Assembly (NCBI RefSeq): GCF_030272615.1
Contig: NC_081412.1
Coordinates: 540,162,335 to 540,226,334 of the forward strand
Direction: 5' to 3'
Length of the DNA stretch: 64,000 bases
Origin: Cryptomeria japonica
Taxonomy: Eukaryota; Streptophyta; Pinopsida; Cupressales; Cupressaceae
The translations under genes and the position numbers were made by a program. Shown here in pieces: positions 46,235 through 58,575 of this stretch (its first letter is position 1; each line of letters begins with the position of its first letter). The notes below the pieces were generated by a model. The model was not told the DNA's origin. It made no database searches and saw nothing but the letters and a program-made list of their open reading frames with translations.

Positions 46235-47530
46235 TTACATCATCCCGTCTTCTAGCATTAACTTGTCTAAAGTTTCAAGATAATCAGGAGGTAGAACATC
46301 CCTTCCACTAAAATCCCGACCATCAACATGCTTTGAAGCCCACTTGGCCAAACAATCAGCCACTCTATTCCACTCCCTGAGAATATGACAAAAGGAGACA
46401 AATTCCAATGTATTACACAGTTGTAAAATCTGTCTGACCACAGAAGCTAATTGCCAACTCACATCATTCAAATTTTTGTTTGTTCAACATGTCCACAACA
46501 ATCTGAGAATTTGACTCACAAATAATCTTCCTCTGTCCTAAATAATAGCCTCACTCAACAACAATCTTAATAGCTTGGGCCTCCATAAGATTGTTAGAGT
46601 GCTACCCAATATAAATAGAGAAGAAAAAAATTGCACAACCATCATCACCTCTACCTATACCTCCAAGACTTGCATGTCCAGGATTCCTATGGGAAGAGCC
46701 ATCTGTATTAATTTTTAAGATTCCCACAGGAGGGGGAATCCACCTTCCATCTCTACTTATCCGTTGCTTTGCGTGTTGAGATCTATTTCTAGCAACACGG
46801 TCCATTTTAATGTTTTCCAATTGCAGATTCCTTACAATAGCATAATCATCCGAATCAACATTTTCAGACAAATTGCACTTAGCCAAGATTGTCTCCTGAA
46901 GCCTATTAACTATCTTCTGCCACAACTGAGGACTCCCTATATGTGAATCACAAAAGACCCTCTGATTCCTTTCTAGCCACGAATTTGAGATAATAAGGTC
47001 TGACCCAATAGCCCAGGCCACTTGAAGAAAAGAGGTCTTTGTTGGGGGTCTGTCCAAGCTATCCCAAAAGTCAATTAAGGAGGTAGCATGAAGACAAGCA
47101 TGTTGCCAAGCCTCCCACCACTTGTGCCAAATCTCCCTAGAGAAAGGGCATAGAAAAAACAAGTGGGAGCAGTCTTCCTCATTATGCATACAAAGATAAC
47201 AAATAGATGGTCCTTGGAAGCCTCTCTTACGAAGATTCTCCCACGTGAGGCATTTCCTATGAGCAACTAGCCATAAGAAAAAATTACATTTCGGCCAAGA
47301 GAAGCTATTCCAAACCTTCTTCCACCAGGGAACATTCGTCAGGCCATGCAATTGCCTATCAAGATAAGCATAACCTTCAGCAACAAAAAACTTTCTTTTT
47401 GGGTTAGGACCCCAAGCCAAAATATCTCTCTCCTTGAGGGAACTACATAACCTACCCTCCAAGATATTAACCAACACCACACGATCTTCATCTGAGCCAT
47501 AAGAGGATCCTTCCAACAAGTCACCTCAAC
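46235..47530 (-). pseudogene. LINE 2 zf-RVT and RNase H region
   Basis: CYLCMHNEEDCSHLFFLCPF (about 47215-47155) is the zf-RVT zinc-binding block, preceded by WKKVWNSFSWPKCNFFLWLV. RNase H begins LKINTDGSSHRNPGHASLGG (about 46720-46660) and, after frame breaks, ends EWNRVADCLAKWASKHVDG (about 46375-46320) and a stop at 46235. The 305-codon stretch 47519-46602 is open. Confidence 0.9.
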
Positions 47531-49300
47531 TTGTCCAATGTGCCTAACCATTTTAAAATTCTCCACTTTAGCCCATCCAACATCAATGAAAATGTTACAA
47601 AGAGGTTGAAGTTGTGGATAACTAGACAGAATAGGACGGTGACCATCCCAAGAGTCCTGCCAAAAAAGAGCTTCAAAGCCTCTATTACAAATCCAGAAAA
47701 GGCCATCTTTAATAAGTTGGGCACCTTTTTTAAGAGTATCCTAGATACAAGAGCCCCTTCCCACTAAACTAAGATGAGGCACCTCATGATCATTAGCACC
47801 AGGGAGATACTTGTGGGTTAAAATCTTGGCCTAGTCCTGATCCTAACTGTTACACCACCTCCAATATAACTTAGTCGTCAAGGCCTTGCTAACCAAAACA
47901 ATATATTTGAGGACAAGACCCCTAGCATGTCTCGGTCTACAAATAGAGTCCCATTTAACTAAACTCCACTTAGAAGAAAGAAAACTACCAGACCAAAGAA
48001 ATTGATGGGAAAGAGCATCGAACTCTCTCACAAAGCTACAAAGTTGGAGGGGGGAGCCTACACAAAACACCTAAAAATGGGAAGCGCTTGCACCACAGTC
48101 TTCAGAAGAATCACTCTTCAAGCAGAGGATAACCACCTGTAAGTCCAATGATTAACCTTGCAAAGAAATTTATCCAAAATTCCTTGCCAAAAATCTCCGC
48201 GCTGAACCCCCAAATCTAAAGGAATCCCGAGGTACAACAAAGGAAGGAACCCCATCTAAAATCTGAGGATCCTGGCAATCCTATTCTGAATAAGTTGAGG
48301 GGTATTAAAGAAATATTTGGATGATTTATCTTCATTAATTTTCTGACCCGAGGCTTTGCAATAGATATCTAAAGCTCTCCTGAAATTCACTGCCTCATTG
48401 ATTCTGGCCCTGCCCATCAAACCCGTGTCATCCACAAACTGAAGATGAGAGTAGGGAGGTAGAGCATTACTCCAACTCCAGCCCTAAATAAGACCATGTC
48501 TCACCTGGGAAGTGAGAAATCTGCCAGGACCTTCAACCATGAGAATAAATAAATAGGGAGATAAAGGGTCCCCTTGTCGAAGCCCTCGCGAAGCGCTAAA
48601 CAATTATGAGGGTTCCCCATCAATAAGAACTGAGAAAGAGGTAGAAGTCACACAACTAAGAACCCAATTCACCCACTCTTCTCCAAAACCAAAAGCCAAA
48701 AGGATCTTTTGTAAGAAATCTCAACTCACCCTATCATAAGCTTTGGCCATGTTAAGTTTAATAAACACAGCCTTCTCCTTAGAGGAAGCCATCAAATGAA
48801 TAGCCTCCATTGCTATCACAACTCCATTAAGGATCCGTCTTCCATCAATGAAACCACCTTGCTCCTTAGAAACAAAAACGCAGAGGAGAGGTTTAAGTCA
48901 TTCAACAATCAATTTAGTGATTATCTTGTAGACAACATTACATAAAGCAATAGGCCTGTACTAATCCGGGCTATTAGCCCCCTCCTTCTTAGGAACGAGA
49001 GCCAAGAAGGTAGAATTCATAGATTTGAGCATTTGTTTATTCCTATGAGATTCTTGAACCACATCTAGAAGATCATACTTTATAATCTCCCAAAATTCTT
49101 GAAAAAACTCAATAGGAAACCCGTCGGGGCCAGGAGCCTTGCCTTTTTTCATTTGAAACACAACCCCCTCAAGTTCAGACAAAAAAATGGGGTGCAAGAG
49201 AGCATCATTCATTTCAATAGAGACAAGAGGGGGAATACAGTTCAAGATGGCCCTCTCTTCCACCATAGCTTCAAGATCCTCTTTGGTAAACAAATTAGAA
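47531..49300 (-). pseudogene. LINE 2 reverse transcriptase
   Basis: KKGKAPGPDGFPIEFFQEFW (about 49150-49090), LALVPKKEGANSPD, YRPIALCNVVYKIITKLI, SASRGLRQGDPLSPYLF (about 48600-48550) and LQFVDDTGLMGRAR (about 48450-48405, VDD catalytic box) follow in order. Scattered TAG/TAA codons interrupt it. Downstream to 47531 is the connection region. Confidence 0.9.
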
Positions 49301-50306
49301 AAAAAATGACAACTTTTGTAGAAATTTCTTCTTTAGATGAAAGATGAACCCCTTCTGAAGATATGAGAGAGGTAATAGAGTTACCATACCTCTGAGCCTC
49401 AACAAAATTATGAAAAAAAGCAGTGTTTCTATCACCTTCTTGGAGCCAATCCACACGAGACTTTTGTTTCCAGAAAATCTCCTCATGCAACTCCCACTCT
49501 TCTAAGTCCTTTAGAGCAAGGGACTCGGCCATACTGAGCTCCACAGTCATCCCTTGATCCCTAATTTGATGTGTAACCTCATCCAGCTTGGATTGAGTTG
49601 CCATCTTGTGTCTATGTAGATTCCCAAAACATTGTTTATTCCACCTCTTCAGCCTATATTTCACATGTTATAATCTCTTCCCAAAGGTGTACATAGCCCG
49701 CTAGTGGGTAGGCACCCCTTCATACCACGAATCAACCATAAGATCCCTCAACGACTGATCACGAAACCACATCAATTGAAATTTGAAAGATGAATTTTTG
49801 GAGGTTCTAAAAGATGGAATAGAAAGCTTAACAGGCCAATGATGAGAACCCCTCCAATCAAGAATTTCTAAACTGGTGGACCACCTATCATGCACCCAAT
49901 AGCAGGAAACCAAAAATCTATCAAGCCTTTCAGAGATAGCCTCAACACCACTCCTCTTATTATTCCATGTAAAGACACCATTAACTGGCTTCACATCAAT
50001 GAGATTCAAGAGACCAATATTATCTCAGAGTAAATTTGAGGAAGGATCAAGCTTGAATAACCCACCTCGATTTTCCTCCAAACTAGTAACGACATTAAAA
50101 TCTCCAACCAAAATCTAGGGGAGAAAAGGATCTTGAGCCTAAACAAGATTGATGTGAGCCCAAAGACGTGACTTACCCACAAGATTAGTAGGAGCATAAA
50201 TATTAGAGAAGAGGCATCTTTCTCCAGTCTCAAAGCTAGAAGCGACCATAGAAATGGAAGACCTGCTAGAAAACCACCACAAAGGAGAAACTTTCCTCGG
50301 GTTCAG
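49301..50306 (-). pseudogene. LINE 2 endonuclease (C-terminal part) and EN-RT linker
   Basis: CLFSNIYAPTNLVGKSRLWA (about 50225-50160), ILVGDFNVVTSLEENRGG (about 50120-50065), NGVFTWNNKRSG and LDRFLVSCYWV, with a D-W-R-G-S-H-H-W block near 49840, are signature parts of APE-type LINE endonucleases. The N-terminal catalytic residues are outside the truncated copy. Confidence 0.9.
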
Positions 50307-50322
50307 TTTTATGTTTGCCATT

Positions 50323-50762
50323 AATATTTACATTTTATTGTTATTTTTTTATTTTGTTGTTTAAAAAGTTAATTTTAAATAAAAATCAAAATTTATAAAA
50401 TTAAGACTACATATAAATAATTAACTTATTTATGAATTTTTTAAATAATTATATAGATTAAGTTGCAATTATATAAAATTAAAATTACAGTTATATTTAA
50501 TTACAATATATCTCATTAATTTAATCAAACAATTAAAACCTCTCACATGATATTTTAGACAATTAGTTAAAAAAATAATTTTAAATTAAAATCAAAGTTT
50601 ATAAAATCAAGATTATATATAAATAATTAAATTATTTATGAATTTTTAAAATAATTATACAGATTAAATTACAATTATAATTATATATTTAAAAAAAAAT
50701 TAAGATTACAGTTATATTTGATTCATTAATTTAACCAAACAGTTAAAACTTCTCAATTAATT
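50323..50762. repeat. AT-rich ~205-bp tandem duplication upstream of RPN9
   Basis: Two diverged copies, about 50365-50555 and 50570-50755, share AATAATTAA-CTTATTTATGAATT-type words and a common end near CCAAACAGTTAAAAC. No gene. It forms the presumed distal promoter of RPN9. Confidence 0.7.
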
Positions 50763-50995
50763 CTAAATACACTTTTCACATCTCTTCGGTGTACCCATTG
50801 CACACAATTGCTGTTTAGTTTCAATAAAGCGCACGAATATCTTTAAATTCGCCACAATTGATCTCTTTTCGGTCTCGGACGCCCTAGGCTGTAAATCTAT
50901 TTTTGGGAGCAAGAGGGAAGAAGAGGGAGAGGGGGCAAGGCGAAGAGGGTGAGTTATAACCAGAGAGGAGGAGCAGGAGGTTCGAGGAGAAAGAA
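50763..50995 (+). promoter_or_regulatory. RPN9: Putative RPN9 promoter-proximal region and 5' UTR
   Basis: Base composition changes from very AT-rich to mixed. A purine-rich GA stretch (50905-50995) leads to the ATG in the context AAGAAATGGG. No clear TATA box was found, which is common for housekeeping proteasome genes. The transcription start is not determined. Confidence 0.45.
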
Positions 50996-51148
50996 ATGGG
51001 AGATGGTGTGAAGTATTTGGAGCAGCAGAGGGCATTGCAGCCGGAGCTTGCAGAATGGTATGCCGCCATGGCGGATCTTTATGAGCGCAAGCTGTGGCAT
51101 CAACTCACCCTCAAACTGGATCAGTTCTTGCCTCTTGCGGTTCTGCAG
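50996..51148 (+). CDS. RPN9: RPN9 first coding exon (26S proteasome lid subunit)
   Basis: 51 codons from ATG end exactly at CTGCAG/GTATGC, a good phase-0 donor. Residues LQPELAEWYAAMADLYERKL and WHQLTLKLDQFLPLAV match the conserved N-terminus of plant RPN9 (PSMD13 in animals), a PCI-domain subunit of the proteasome lid. The known plant protein continues directly after the glutamine at this boundary. I could not find the next exon (expected to start AGDAL) before 64000, so intron 1 would exceed 12.8 kb, or this copy is a fragment. The exon has no stop or frame damage and its base composition differs from the surrounding elements, which supports a live host gene. Confidence 0.85.
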
Positions 51149-51984
51149 GTATGCACTCCTTTTAAATCTCAGGGAGCATATAAAGACTCGAAATTTTCAG
51201 ACTGTTATTCTTCAGAATAACCCTCAAGTTATTTACACGTAAAGCTAGGTCCTCACAATATATTGCCAGGTCAGCTTGTTTCTTCTCCTGTATATATGAT
51301 GTATGTGTGATGCATTTCACCTCTGCCATCTAAAGAGAAACATAATCCTCCTCCATATCAACTGGCCCTTCATTAGAACTATCACCAATGAAGAGGATCT
51401 CATTATCAGGTAAGTTTTTCCTCAAAATCTATTCTCTTACCATCATATCAGACACTCTGCAACCCAATTTGGAAATGAAGTCCTCAGCAATGGACACATG
51501 TATGCTGCACTTCAGTATTTTCTAGCCTGTCTACACAGAACAAATTTGATTAAACTTTATGTTGCAGCATCTTCAACCAAAAAAGTTTGCCTCAAGCATT
51601 AGACAGAGACTGTGCCACTAGAGGACGACTCTCCACATGATCATTTGCTCATTTTGAAGCTTGTGACCGTGAAAAACACAAGGTCTGCAACTGTACCAAG
51701 CAAGCCTCACGAAATACCCTGTACAAACAAAAGAAAACCACGGATGGCGGAAATAAAGAGCCTCAAGCATCATAAATAACATGCCACCACAGGAGCTTCA
51801 TGCAGGAGGTACATAATGACTATAGGTGCAATGGCTTTCAATCATTCCCTAAAAGACTTAATCATAATGCCTTAAGGGGACACTATGTTTACAAATGCGA
51901 AAAATTGGCTGGTTAGGAGAACATTCGTCAGTATGATATGCCTTAAGAACGCAATTACTTCTTTGGGTCTAAACTTGTTTTATC
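51149..51984. other. Start of RPN9 intron 1; unassigned sequence
   Basis: No gene on the + strand. On the minus strand this would be the 3' continuation of the LINE remnant at 51985-52400. A short open stretch near 51320-51510 (minus) was considered but not recognised. Confidence 0.45.
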
Positions 51985-52400
51985 TGAGAATTGGTATTGA
52001 GAAATTCCACCATTGGCTAAGCAATTAGTAATCTGATTGTGCTCCATATAACCAATGCTCAAAGGATATTGGCTCAAAGTGAGCACTCACATTCTGAACT
52101 TCCGCTAAAATATTTTTAAGCCTTCAATTGCCAAAGGAATTTCTTTTTGCATCCCCCTATCGCTATGTGAGAATCACCTTTCACTTCCAAATACTTACAT
52201 CCCACAGAGAGGGTCAATTGGAGACTTTCTCAAACCGCCAACACTTTAGCTTCATTGTTTGTTTTGTTCCCAAGAAAAAATAGATCCTACCTTTAGAAAA
52301 AACTTTAGAACAACATACCACCGCACCTGCTCCTGTAAAGTTTGGATTTCCTTTAGATGCACAGTCCAAGTTCAACTTGAAAATTCCTGCTTTAGAAGGT
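51985..52400 (-). pseudogene. LINE 3 RNase H remnant
   Basis: The minus strand reads FKLNLDCASKGNPNFTGAGA (about 52385-52325), then NNEAKVLAV and VGCKYLEVKGDSHIAIG in shifted frames, and finally HNQITNCLANGG near 52005. This is the D-E-D layout of plant LINE RNase H. Only this domain is recognisable, and it is highly decayed. Confidence 0.7.
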
Positions 52401-55000
52401 TTCTGATATGCATCATTTCATTTATTATATATTTTGGAATACCCCTTTAATGGGGGAACTTGAATTCAGTTTTAACGTCATGCAACCTTTGAAATAGCCA
52501 AACTCATGTGGTGTTTTTACTATATATCAATGGTGTGACACACTTTGTCCCATGTAAAATGACCGAATCAAGAAGAAGTATGGGAAGCTTTTCTGTATGG
52601 TCATTCAGTTTACATGGGTTCCGCATTCAGTTTTCTTTGAGTAAGACCCAAAGTTAATGGGAGAAATTCAGAATACCATGCTTAAGTCAATGGGCACTTG
52701 ACTTCAGAATCAGATGGATGACTTAATAATTCCTTTAAATTCTATAATGCTTATAAATTACGTTGACAATTAAATGGCCTGATGATAGGATAATTTAGTT
52801 TTGGTAATGTCCACATGGAACAAATAAGAATGTTGTGATTGTAGACTGATCACTGCTGAAACAACTTATGTTAATGATGAAAAAAATGAACTGATGATGA
52901 TATGATTGGAGATATTGAAAATGGAATCGATAAAAATCTGAAAGCACTGAAGATCTAGAACAGAAACTGCTGGAAAATTGTAAAAGTGCAAGATATTGTG
53001 AAAATGGGCTGGAATAAATGACTTGCTGAATGGCTAATGACAAATGTTCACAACAGTTAGAAAATTTTTCATTGGATTGGCAATTTTCCTGTGTGTTTGA
53101 GAGGAGCAGCTCCCTTGAATGATTTTTTTTTGGTTTTTGCATACTTTAAATTAGAAAGTACAAAAGGAACTAGAATGGAAAAAAAACAGTAAGATTGAGA
53201 AACCCTACATAGTCTTATATAAGACGCTATGTAACAATGAAGGGAAAAAGAAGAAATAATGTGCAGCAACTTTTTGAGATAAAGTTTTCTAGTTTGTGTA
53301 CAACAATAGCGAAAGAAAGACTGTTTGATGGTTCACCCTTTTAGCATACAAGGAAAATGGGAGGAACCAATTACACCTAAACACACTTATAATCTCAAGA
53401 ACATAAAGGCAAAAAGTTCTTCTCATTTTCAAATTGGAGAACAAAGTCTCTGTTCCATTTCTTGTGCAGCCAAACAAAAACAAAGATAATGATTACACGT
53501 TAAACCTACGAATAAAATATAACCAATGAAGAACACAATGACACAAGGTTGAAAAGCCTTCTTCAAGTTTCTTCAAAATCTGAAGCAAAAAATCTCCTTA
53601 TTCTGTACAATGGTTGTGTTAATAGGCAAAAAAGATGCAGCCCTCTTGAAAGAAGAAGGAACCTGTGTACAATTTAAAAACATCCTGTATAATAGCTTTT
53701 CACTTCTTTTCTAACTTAGTCATAACTAATTTGTAATCACTCCCGTTTTTGAAATAATAACCTTATTTTCTATTTTAAAGTTCACTTTTATTAAGTCATT
53801 AAAGTGACTTTTTACAATTTCGAAAATAGAACACAAAGAAAAAGGGAGTTTGTGGTGCTTGTAGAGAGGTAAAAGGAGGTTTGTTTCCTTCTGAATAATG
53901 GTCATTTGATGTTGCTATTGGATGCTATCATTGTTGTTGGTGAGGAGAGTTAAGTTTATAGATCTTGAATTGATGACTGGCTAGAGGTATGGCTTAGCTC
54001 TTGGTAATGATAACATTTGCTAGATGAGTACTCCAGTCTCCATCTAACTAAGCACCTGAATCTCTTATTGCTGCCAATGGAACTTGATTCTAGAAATCAA
54101 TTGCAGCTATTGTAGGTGCAATGACAAGTATTGCTTTTGCCCACCAATAGTCACCAAGCACATTATCAAGATGTCCTTTACCAACAATTAGGCTGAATTG
54201 CACTAAAGATAGTCTGTGAAATGGTATCACCTTTGTAAAATGGACAATAAGTGCAAGGGGAGGAATATAACCGAGGAATCCAAGAAAATGTGTAGTACTA
54301 ACATGTCTTTTCCCCTTTTCTTCATTTGGAATCTTTTCATATCCCGATCTAAACACTAAGCAAAATGCCCAAATCACAGATGGAATTGTCTTACAGAGGT
54401 AAGACCTCACAATTTCATATATCGTAAGGACCTGCCGCAATCGTGTGATGACCACAGTTGGGATATTGTGGGACAAGGGCAATGAAAGTTACTACTTGAA
54501 CTCAGCGATTTTTATCTAATCAATGATGGTGATTGCCTCTGGAACTTAGTGATTTTATCTTATGAAGGATTAGTTAGGGAATAATTAGAGGGGCGCACAA
54601 GTATAAAAAGGCACCCGGGTTCATGAAGGGGCTTTACTCTCTCCATCGAGTTGCAACTTTAGGAAGAGACATAACCCTCCAGCCAAAGGAAGGATATAAG
54701 ATCACAACCAGCATACAGATTGTACGGAAAAGGCATTAAGAATCTGATATATTTTAAGACACAAACCCTCAGGCAGTCCGTCTGATTATTGTAGTGTGGT
54801 ATGGATATTCTGTGCAAAACATTAAGTGCTGTATCAATGTCATATGTCTGTTTTTGCAAGTGCATATCATTATCTACATAATTGTTTCTGCATCTTTATG
54901 ATTAATCACATACTATTGATATAATTATTTATATATGTCATAGTAAATATAAATCAGACTGGTATACTCTGTAGTTACTTAATAAATTTTCATATATTCT
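52401..55000. other. Intron-like or intergenic DNA, no recognised gene
   Basis: Moderately AT-rich and without coding motifs. A perfect palindrome GTCTTATATAAGAC lies at 53211-53224 and a TATAAAAAGG motif at 54602. Either could be part of an old LTR linked to the chromovirus remnants downstream, but no ends or duplications were found. A 130-codon minus frame at 54090-54482 matches nothing known to me. Confidence 0.45.
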
Positions 55001-55198
55001 TTGTGCCCATCCATGGTGGAAGGAGTGTTGGCCTGCAAGAGGGGTATGGTGATGGGACACTCCTCTATTGTACACCACCTCTATGAGGGAACTCGATGGT
55101 TGCATGAGGCGAGGTGGGTACAGAGGTTTCCGCCCTTGGGCCCAAAGGAGATGGCATTTCAGGGTGCACTGTACCATACTCCCCCAAAAACAAAGAAG

Positions 55199-56350
55199 TC
55201 ATGTGACTCCTTGAGGCAGCAAAGAAGAAGGTATGCCAACTTTTTGAAAGTCAGCTTCAGGTATCCATGTGGCCTTTGAGATAGGCTGATCCTTCCATTT
55301 GATTAGATGCTCCATGTAGGTGTGATTCCTTGTCTTTTTGAGAATTTTAGAGTCTAGAACCTGTTCTGCGTGGGGAAAAGAAAGAGAAGGGAGAGATAGA
55401 TCAGAAAGGGATTCGAAAACATCTGAAACTCTTTGAATCTCCTCAGGTGGCTGCTCTTTGAAAGCAATCAGATCTGCAACATTAAAAATGGGGGACAAAG
55501 AAACAATAGTAGGCAAATCAACTTTGTAAGCATTAGACCCATACTTAGCCAAGATCTTGCAAGGGCCAATCCTCCTCATCTGAAGTTTGCTTGGAACTCC
55601 CTTTTGTAGCCTTGCCTTATTCAAATGAACCATCACAAAATCACCTATGGAAAACTGAACATCTCTCTTTGTAGCATCCACTCTTGCCTTGACTTTTTGA
55701 GAGGTATCGTGGAGAGCTTGTCTCACTTGCTCATGAACCTCCTTCATGGAGTGAGCCATGTCATCTGCTGTTCCACTCTTATGCTGCAAGTTAGTGATAT
55801 CCTTCAACTCCATTATACCCCTTGGATGCATAGCATAAACAACTTCAAATGGGCTTTTACTTGTAGATCGGTTAACACTGTCATTGTAGGCATATTATGC
55901 TTGATGAATGAGTTGATCCCAACTCTGCCCATATTCCTTTGTCAAGCACCTAAGCATGTTTCCAAGAGACCTGTTCACAACTTCGGTTTGGCCATCAATT
56001 TGTGGATGATAAGCTGAACCAAAAGAGAGATTAGTACCCAATCTCTTCCACAATGTTTTCCAGAAATGACCAAGAAACTTAACATCCCTATCTGAAACAA
56101 TGCTAGTAGGCAAACCATGAATTCTAACAACTTCTTTGAAAAACTAATAGGCAATATGACTTGCATCATGTGTTGTCTTGCAAGGAATGAAGTGAGCCGT
56201 TTTGCTGAATCTATCAACTACTACAAAGATGCTATCAAATCCTGCTTGAGTTCTAGGTAATCCTACTGGGTAGACCACTTTATATGGATGGCATGGGCCA
56301 CATGAGGCCAAGAGGGTGGTATATTCGCACTTGGGCCTAGGGTATAGGGT
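55199..56350 (-). pseudogene. pol: Chromovirus integrase with chromodomain (copy 1)
   Basis: One frame from about 56280 to 55199 with two stops (near 56144 and 55895). The integrase core shows D in [14 protein letters not shown] in SIVSDRDVKFLGHF and E in HPQIDGQTEVVNRS. GDFVMVHLNKARLQKGVPSK and IGPCKILAKYGSNAYKVDLP are the C-terminal domain. VLDSKILKKTRNHTYMEHLI followed by KWKDQPISKATWIPEADFQ is a chromodomain, which in chromoviruses is thought to steer insertion to marked chromatin. Upstream of the core the expected zinc finger is replaced by unrelated sequence (about 56280-56350). Confidence 0.92.
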
Positions 56351-57546
56351 ATATTTGCACTTGGGCCTAGGGTATATTTGCACTGTAGTTTAGTTGAACC
56401 TGTTGCGTTTTTTGTGTTTGTTCTACGCATTCTTTTAAAGCAACAAATATATTCTAACCATTACAAGATCAAAAAAAGCAAACAAAGGAAAGCGCTGGAA
56501 ATAACTTCTTATTCAGAGATTAACTGATCAAACCCTTGTTACATTTGTTCACCCTCCATTTACCCTGATTACATAACAAACCATAAAAGATAAATACCTC
56601 CTTATTTTATTTATTGATTTTTATTGCTCCCTATGCAAAAATCGCAGCCCTTAGAATATTGGCGCTATTTCCCAGGCAGCCGTACAACCACAATGAATCC
56701 CTCCTGTGGGCGCCTTGGTTGTTCCCTGTCTGCTGCTGCAACCACACACTGATAAAAATAATAATGCTTCTCTGTCTGATACGCACAACCTTGGTTCCTG
56801 AATGAAACCAACTGGAAGAGCAAGATCAACTGATATTTCACAGCCTTTGATGCTGCTGCACAAGAATCCCACGTTTTCCTGTACCGATACCACTGATCAC
56901 TGCAGAAGAATCTCCTGTTGAAACCCTTGGCCAAAAACTCCTCTCAGAGCTCCAAAACAAAATATCAAAACTCAGCATAAAAGAAAGAAGACCTAAAATC
57001 TTCTTTAATCCTCTCCTTTAGGGTTGGCGCGATTTCCAAGAAAGTGCGATTTGGCTTGCAAAATGATTTTAACTTTAATTATTTTATTTTGACACTTAAA
57101 TAGTCAAAATAAAAATAATTGTTCTCCTTTTAATACAAAACTGGCCCCATCTGATGAGAAATAGACCCTCACTTAAGTTATGACTTAAAGTGACTTTTAA
57201 AACATTAAAACATTAAAGTTCGCCATTTAATATTTAATTACAAATAATCAAATATTAATATCTCTCTAAATAACCATCAGAAAAGCCTGCCGTCTGAACT
57301 GGAGACTGCCAAACCATAATCTGTCCTTGCCCAGCCTACTAGCTAAAAATAGCAGTACTGCTAAAAATAGAAAGTTTCTCAAACGGAGTCCTGGAGACCT
57401 CAAACGAAGACCAGACCTGGAGTGCTTGCTCTGAAGATGGTCAATCAAACTCTGGAGGACCCTCTACCCAACCTCATCAGCCTACGAGGGTCAGTAATAG
57501 GCTAATCTACTCAGCTGACAAATGTCAACTAGAAGGGGACATCACA
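56351..57546 (-). repeat. Probable LTR between two integrase copies
   Basis: Read on the minus strand it starts TGTGATGTCCCC at 57546, a common gypsy LTR start, and seems to end ...ACTACA near 56394. The remaining 43 bases are tandem GGGTATATTTGCACTTGGGC units. It has no coding domains, and no target duplication was found. Confidence 0.5.
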
Positions 57547-57887
57547 TAAGCTGAACCAAAAGAGAGATTAGTACCCAATCTCTTCCACAATGTTTTCTAG
57601 AAATGACCAAGAAACTTAACATCCCTATTTGAAACAATGCTAGTAGGCAAACCGTGAATTCTAACAACTTCTTTGAAAAACTAATAGGCAATATGACTTG
57701 CATCATGTGTTGTCTTGCAAGGAATGAAGTGAGCCATTTTGCTGAATCTATCAACTACTACAAAGATGCTATCAAATCCTGCTTGAGTTCTAGGTAATCC
57801 TACTGGGTAGACCACTTTATATGGATGGCATGGGCCACATGAGGCCAAGAGGGTGGTATATTCGCACTTGGGCCTAGGGTATAGGGT
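57547..57887 (-). pseudogene. pol: Chromovirus integrase core fragment (copy 2)
   Basis: Same 340 bp as 56010-56350, with four substitutions and no indels seen by eye. It contains [19 protein letters not shown] to RLGTNLSFGSAY and stops abruptly at the neighbouring LTR edge. SIVSNRDVKF has lost the second catalytic aspartate (D to N). Confidence 0.9.
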
Positions 57888-58575
57888 CCAAGACACCCCA
57901 TCGCAGTCACATTTTCCCAAGTTCTCCAATGGTTGAGTCCTCTAGAGATATTTAATATGTTATGAAAGAAAAATTATAAATAATAAACTCAACATACCAA
58001 ATGGGCTCTCAATATCCTTTTTCATAAGTCTTTTAGGGAACTTTCTAGAAACTCACTTTAAAAATCACATTATTAATTTATTAAGCCTTTTAACTCCAAA
58101 AATTTGATTTTATTTACTTTTAAAACATTTCCGGCATTTGAACTCACTTTAAGCGTCCCATCATTAAAACTTTCCATTCTCTTTTCAATGAGCTATAACA
58201 CCGAGATGACTAATAAATAAATTTAATTGAAAAAGGCAATCTTAGTGAAAATAATTAAATATAACACAATAATGCACCCAATTAGCGACTATGGTCAAAA
58301 TGCATAGGAATTGAATTTGACTGCGTGGGAGTGATATTGATGATGAAAAATGATAAATGGACCTGACTGGGTGATTTCTAAAAATAGACGCTCCTCTCCA
58401 AGAATCTTGGAGCCCAAATTGGAAGTCAGAAATAACATCTAAAAGCATCATATGACTCCTCTAAACCATTTGAGCTCATTGGTAACATCAAATTACCCCT
58501 CTGAACAAGTTGACACAAACCTAGAAAGTCGACGACAACTGCTTTGCAAGAGATCTTGAAAATGGGGACATTACA
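57888..58575 (-). repeat. Second probable LTR, start TGTAATGTCCCC
   Basis: On the minus strand it starts at 58575 with the same TGTRATGTCCCC as the LTR at 57546 but diverges afterwards. It ends where integrase copy 2 begins. No duplication was identified. Confidence 0.4.

Larger units (their letters stand above)
45893..50306 (-). mobile_element. LINE 2 (L1-type), 5'-truncated
   Basis: TTTATGTTTGCCATT is repeated at 45878-45892 and 50308-50322. The left copy runs into a T-tract, which is the poly(A) tail of a minus-strand LINE. From 50290 downward the order is: C-terminal half of the endonuclease, RT, connection, zf-RVT, RNase H. ORF1 and the N-terminal endonuclease are missing, the usual result of incomplete reverse transcription. 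The insertion is the nearest one upstream of RPN9. Confidence 0.92.

Noticed and set aside
51320-51510. Minus-strand stretch that reads like a short protein piece (EDFISKLGCRVSDM)
   Set aside because: Single short block with a stop and no recognised family; left as part of the unassigned region.
54090-54482. 130-codon minus-strand frame with hydrophobic segments
   Set aside because: No recognisable family, no initiation context, isolated in intron-like DNA; chance cannot be excluded.
55001-55198. Less AT-rich stretch with an open + frame after the chromodomain
   Set aside because: Lies exactly where a minus-strand 3' LTR would begin and has no coding motif; LTR ends could not be proved either.
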